From: Branchiostoma floridae
Lineage: Eukaryota; Chordata; Leptocardii; Amphioxiformes; Branchiostomatidae
NCBI RefSeq assembly: GCF_000003815.2
Contig: NC_049989.1
Location: 8,014,124-8,078,123, forward strand
Length of the DNA: 64,000 bases
Direction: 5' to 3'
The notes under the pieces were generated by a model. The model was given only the letters and a program-made list of their open reading frames with translations, did not search any database and was not told the origin of the DNA. Both the position numbers and the translations under genes were made by a program. Of the stretch, positions 59,961 to 64,000 are shown piece after piece. Numbering within the stretch: position 1 is the first letter of the stretch; each line of letters starts with the position of its first letter.

Positions 59961-60476
59961 TAAGTCATTTGCATAGAATTTACAAAAGCTCTAAATATTC
60001 AGCTCTAAATATAACAATGGAAAGTTTCGAAGCGTTAAAAACGTTATTAACATTAGAATTTGATTTGATATAATTATGTTATCCCTGGGTCGTGATAACG
60101 TTGGAAACGGGTGTTCCGGGCCAATCAATATTTTACGTTATCACAAGGATTTATTTCGAACGCGCTTCATGTATTGGAGTGCCGGATTAGGAAGATGGAA
60201 ATAAAATTCTTAAATGTTTTGTTTGTTAGAAGACAACTAATTCTATAAACGTAAGCTTCTGACGCTTTTCGCAGTGAAACGTGTGTTTACCTGGGTGGCT
60301 GTGACATGAAAAATAGACCCAACACCGGTATACATCATGATATTACCATCAGTCCCAGCCCTCCCGCGGGCGTCTCGGCTATGCGATCAGTGGTTACCAA
60401 GGCCTGGCACCCTTTGTGTGATACGGAATATACGGCGCTGTATCCCACAGGGTGGAAGGATGCATAAATGTCCCAC

Positions 60477-60700
60477 TGAGGCCACACCAAGTAAATTTTA
60501 TGGATGATCTCCGCACGCTCATTAATTTTCGCATTGAAATATTTTTGTCTATATCAGAGACTGTCAACATGACGAGAAAGTACCAAAATGGGAAATATAT
60601 GTATACTGTTGCCATACATTGTATCATGTATAATTTTCGTGCAATTAAGTTATTCTACAATAATTTTGTTTAACCTGATTGGACTTGCAGAAGTGGCACT
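60477..60700 (+). mobile_element. TAAGGCC-family transposon, one end
   Basis: TGAGGCCACACCAAGTAAAT then TTTATGGATGATCTCC, and further in CAACATGACGAGAAAGTACC as in the 34288 copy. Confidence 0.5.
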
Positions 60701-61027
60701 GTTAGACGCCCATTTGAGGCATAAGACATGGTCACGGACAAAAAAGATGAAAAAATCACGGTTGGCCAAATCAGACTGTCAAAGTGCCCACGGAAACGTA
60801 CGGCCCGGTCCGGAACACCCGTATCGAACGTTTTCGCGTCACAGGTATGACATAAAAGTACTTAGCAAATAGTGCTATCAGCGTTTTATCAAGTTAGGAA
60901 ATAAGTTTGAGATGCCTTTGAAGTAAAAGACAGCAATTTGTAAGGTGTTACAATAGGTTGCCTCGATCGTGGGTAAAGTGAACTGGCGATACCCCACGAA
61001 GACTTTTTGCATGTAACGATAAAGAAA

Positions 61028-61373
61028 GGAAACAAACTGTGTCAATTTGAATGACACATTTATAGAACAGCGCCGTAAGAACTGTATATAGCTAACTAAT
61101 AGCGGAAAACGTGTTCAGGAGACAAACTGTGTCAATTTGAATGATACATTTATATAAAGGCGCCTTAATAACTTAGCTGTATATTGCTAACTAATAGCAG
61201 CAGAAAACGTGTTCAGGAGACAAACTGTGTCAATTTGCATGACTCACTTTTAGAATAGCGCCGTAAGAACTTTATATGGCTAACTAATAGCGGAAAACGT
61301 GTTCGGGAGACAAACTGTGTCAATTTGAATGACACATTTATAGAACATCTCCCTTAGAACTTTATATTGCTAA
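61028..61373. repeat. 90-98 bp tandem array, four units
   Basis: ACAAACTGTGTCAATTTG starts at 61032, 61122, 61220 and 61310. Each has the dyad GTGTCA...TGACAC and ends GCGGAAAACGTGTTCAGG. It abuts the 61374 MITE. Confidence 0.85.
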
Positions 61374-61575
61374 TAAGGCTGTACAGCAAGTAAATTTCAT
61401 TGATGAAATCCTCTACAAACGACAAAAATAGTGAGATAGGGCAACAAAAAAACAGGATGGGTAAAAAAAACAAGATGACTAAATTATGGTTGCCAGCTTG
61501 TAAGTGATACCAGTCTCATTATGTTTTTGAAGTCTGCATAGGATACCATCCATAAAATTACTTGCTGTAACCTTA
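61374..61575. mobile_element. TAAGGCC-family MITE, complete short copy
   Basis: Left TAAGGCTGTACAGCAAGTAA, right inverted TAAGGTTACAGCAAGTAATT, then GATG and ATCC. Arms of about 36 bp, 202 bp in total. Confidence 0.7.
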
Positions 61576-61967
61576 GTGTCAACCTGCCTATTCTATGCTA
61601 ACTGTTACTATCTATGCATACATGGACATAGATTATGTTTGGAACACTACGATATTGCCAACAAAATATTTGTGGTTTTAGAGTCGCTTTGTCTCAATTC
61701 ACACATTACTGTTCAAATTTTACCTGCTTTTCGTTGAATTTACTGCCTAGCAAACACCTGGCGTGCTTTGCTCTGTTTTGTTGTACTTTGCCTTTGGATA
61801 AGTCCCGAGCTTACCTTGGGTAACGCAGGTAAATGTTAATAAGCAACACGATACATCTGCCGAATATAGAACCCACTTACTGCACTTTATCCACTTTATC
61901 ACGCTTTTTCCGCTTATATATACTCTAATCTCATACTGTGACATCTCAGCTGTCTAATGTACTATTG

Positions 61968-61982
61968 TGGGGGGGGGGGGGG
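61968..61982. repeat. Poly-G run
   Basis: About 15 G in a row; a likely length-variable or mis-sequenced site. Confidence 0.9.
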
Positions 61983-62029
61983 GCTATAGCGGTCTGGAAC
62001 AGCTGAAGCCGGTTTAGTTTCAGACTTTT

Positions 62030-63055
62030 AATTCGAAGGAGAATAACTCAGATCATCATGATTTGAAGCAGATCATGGTTTTTCGCATGTAGATAGCTTA
62101 AGTGATATAAATTGATGGTAATTAGTGGTAATAAGTGGTAAATGACGGAAATTTCGTACTTGTCGTATTAGGAACGAAGTTACATCGAAGGTAACCATCG
62201 TTGAATATAAATTATGCAAATGAGGGCATTTTGTGCATAGATGATAAAAAAAGCTATTGCCTTTTTTTAAATTATCGTCTACATCTGTTGTTTGGGTGGT
62301 ATAGATGATTAGCTAATATATTTCATGCAAATATGCGATATTATTATAATGATTATGATCAAACCGTTATGCATTGAGGGAAGGTATGAGGTCGTGGAAG
62401 TCTAGTTTGATATCTAATTAGCGCTCTCGTGAAAGCAAAAACGTTCTATACAATTGTATGCAAGGTCTTTGTATTATTTCATGTATCTCGATTATCCAGA
62501 CTGCGCCATATTCCCATTTAACATTGAAAATCTTTTACGAGAAACGTAGGAAAAGACAAATCATGTTTCTCAGTCTTAATGAAAAGAATTCAGTAAATGT
62601 TCACAATTACAGGTGATCCTCCACCATATACCCGTGATTTGAATGCACTTTCGTTGCGTGGTGCTTAGTGATTTTCGCTCTCCTTTTGGGACCATAAAGG
62701 ATTGTTTTGAAAATGTGCCCCGAGTCATATTTAAGATTTTACCACGTATATTGTATAATCTACGTCACAAACGACAAGGCTAGGTTTTGCGCTCTGTTTG
62801 AACTCTATAATTAGTATCAAATGGGTGATATTTTTCCCAGTGACTAGATGTAAAGTGCAGCGTAACGGCGATGAAAGCCTACAGGGCCGGTAGGTGCCAA
62901 TTAGGGAATGGAAATCTAACGACATCTGACAAACTGATGACGAGGCGGATTTTCGTGTCATTTCCGGACCCGTGTATATGAAGGTCAGGGCAAAATGCCT
63001 TCTCATAGATTTTAATGAGAAAATTCAGTCCATCGTACTTTCGCATACATTCCAA
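62030..63055. other. Decayed repeat at the left, otherwise nothing
   Basis: 62050-62240 (AGATAGCTTAAG, TAAATTATGCAAATGAGG) resembles the repeat blocks at 15.95-16.26 and 59.2-59.96 kb. No gene seen before the receptor 3 3' region. Confidence 0.35.
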
Positions 63056-63061
63056 TTTATT
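63056..63061 (-). promoter_or_regulatory. Possible poly(A) signal for receptor 3
   Basis: AATAAA on the - strand about 410 bases beyond the receptor 3 stop. Confidence 0.25.
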
Positions 63062-63471
63062 ATATTGTTTTTTAAAACACTCTATATCACAAAATATTGC
63101 CTTCCAATGGTCCACAGACTACACAGACAAGTCATATCAAGCATACACCATCATACATTATCAACAGAGACAAAGGAAAAAAAAAATATTTCATCGTGTT
63201 TGGGCTAAGAGAGCATTTCCCAATAAGCCTAGTAGTACTATTGTCTAGTATATAGCTATAAGTCGTTATTGATTACAATTCATTGTACCTTGATTGTTAT
63301 CCATTGTACCTTGTACAACTGTTGAGCAACAAAGTTCATTCATATTTTACTACATCTAAACTACTTATATGGCTAAGAAAGTATTCTGTTCGATATCACA
63401 GCACATTCTTGAATTTACTAATGTAATCAAAGTCATGATTCTGGAAAACCAGTCTAACCAGCATAATCTAT

Positions 63472-64000
63472 TTAGACTGCGGTTTCCAGTATACGTGGTA
63501 CATGCACTTCGCGGGAGGACACGTTTGGAACAGATTTCATCTTGATATGGCCAATCAGTGTTGAGCCAGTTGTAGACAGAGAGGTGCTGTTGGTAATGCC
63601 ATGGGGACTTTCTATGACAGCGGTGGTGAGTAGGAGCGTGGCCGGTCGCACTGCTCGAGTTGGGCGGTCACCTGCCGTTGCTGTTGTCTGGCTCATCGGA
63701 GTTGGCATGTGTGAACGGTCACAGTCGTTCGAAATCCTCCGTGTTTTACTAAGATCAGGTGTCTCCACGTGCAGTTTTGGTTTTTGCCTTCTTCTTTGCT
63801 TCCACACGAAAGAACACGTGCACGCGTTGGACGTGCTTGACGTTCTGTTGTTCCAAAACGCAGCCCGAAAACCTTTCCGAAAGTTTCTGTTCAGCAGGGC
63901 ATAGACGAAGGGGTTAACACACGTGTGAATGAACATAAGCCAGTGGCTGACTGGGAAGGCGTACGCATAGATAGGTCTCTTCTCAACGTCATTCAAGCTT
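63472..64000 (-). CDS. Receptor 3: NPFF/RFamide-type GPCR, 3' end only
   Basis: Partial; the gene continues past the window edge. About 175 codons are seen, ending TAA at 63474-63472. They start at the top of TM6/loop 3 (SLND, so D6.59 is present), then TM7 with YAFPVSHWL, NPFVY and LLNRNFRKGF, close to receptors 1 and 2. The C-tail of about 130 residues is longer than theirs and rich in Ser, Thr, Pro and basic residues, with a CTC pair that could be palmitoylated. No intron lies in this part, as expected if TM4 to the tail is a single exon. Residue 6.48 lies just outside the window. Confidence 0.85.
   Translation of the reverse strand, partial: SLNDVEKRPIYAYAFPVSHWLMFIHTCVNPFVYALLNRNFRKGFRAAFWNNRTSSTSNACTCSFVWKQRRRQKPKLHVETPDLSKTRRISNDCDRSHMPTPMSQTTATAGDRPTRAVRPATLLLTTAVIESPHGITNSTSLSTTGSTLIGHIKMKSVPNVSSREVHVPRILETAV

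Overview
The window reads as intron-rich, repeat-rich metazoan nuclear DNA. I infer a cephalochordate (amphioxus-like) genome or a similar marine deuterostome. The reasons are peptide receptors of the vertebrate neuropeptide FF (NPFF) receptor type split into three short coding exons, tRNA-derived SINEs, decayed CR1/L2-like LINE fragments, many small inverted-repeat transposons, and long minisatellite arrays. There are no operons, phage genes, CRISPR arrays or rRNA genes. The assignment comes from sequence character only; no database was searched.

The clearest genes are three class A G-protein-coupled receptors of the NPFF/RFamide receptor type: receptor 1 on the + strand (6364-8932), receptor 2 on the - strand (41023-43454) and the 3' end of receptor 3 on the - strand running off the window (63472-64000). 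Receptors 1 and 2 share both intron positions and phases and an exon 2 of exactly 100 bp, so they are paralogues from one local duplication history. Receptor 1 is intact at 411 codons. Receptor 2 carries a frameshift in exon 3 right after TM4, at a place where 8 bases present in receptor 1 are missing, while TM5 to TM7 stay open and conserved; it is a young pseudogene, a null allele or an assembly error. Both receptors carry His in place of the class A toggle Trp 6.48, while Asp 6.59, which in NPFF/NPY-type receptors contacts the ligand Arg, is kept in all three.

Two further loci are supported only by open frames, splice signals and matching intron phases. One lies on the - strand at about 33.9-27.8 kb: an unidentified multi-pass membrane protein whose introns hold the long minisatellites. 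One of its exons sits in a perfect 291-bp repeat (25879-26169 = 32097-32387) and another in a perfect 89-bp repeat (31870-31958 = 33849-33937). The other lies on the - strand at 50519-48425: three exons with compatible phases that end in a stop codon, product not recognised.

The rest is repeat landscape. Main arrays: a 77-bp minisatellite (27.23-27.79 kb), an 80/87-bp and a 79-bp minisatellite of one family (28.42-29.58 and 30.03-31.57 kb) with two inverted-repeat dyads per unit, a 115-bp array (44.54-45.40 kb), a 90-bp array (61.03-61.37 kb), and diverged arrays with ~120-150 bp units at 16.3-16.8 and 22.4-23.1 kb. Small transposons include a family with TAAGGCC termini (five members), a TTAA-flanked element containing a perfect 71-bp palindrome (37933-38503), an element with GGGTGGGTAC ends, and elements with ends reading CATCCTCCTACGCACGG. 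LINE reverse-transcriptase pieces lie at 19.4-19.7 (-), 20.3-20.8 (+) and 55.7-56.0 kb (-), and SINEs at 48.0 and 52.4 kb (-). The long stretches between these show nothing I can support as genes.
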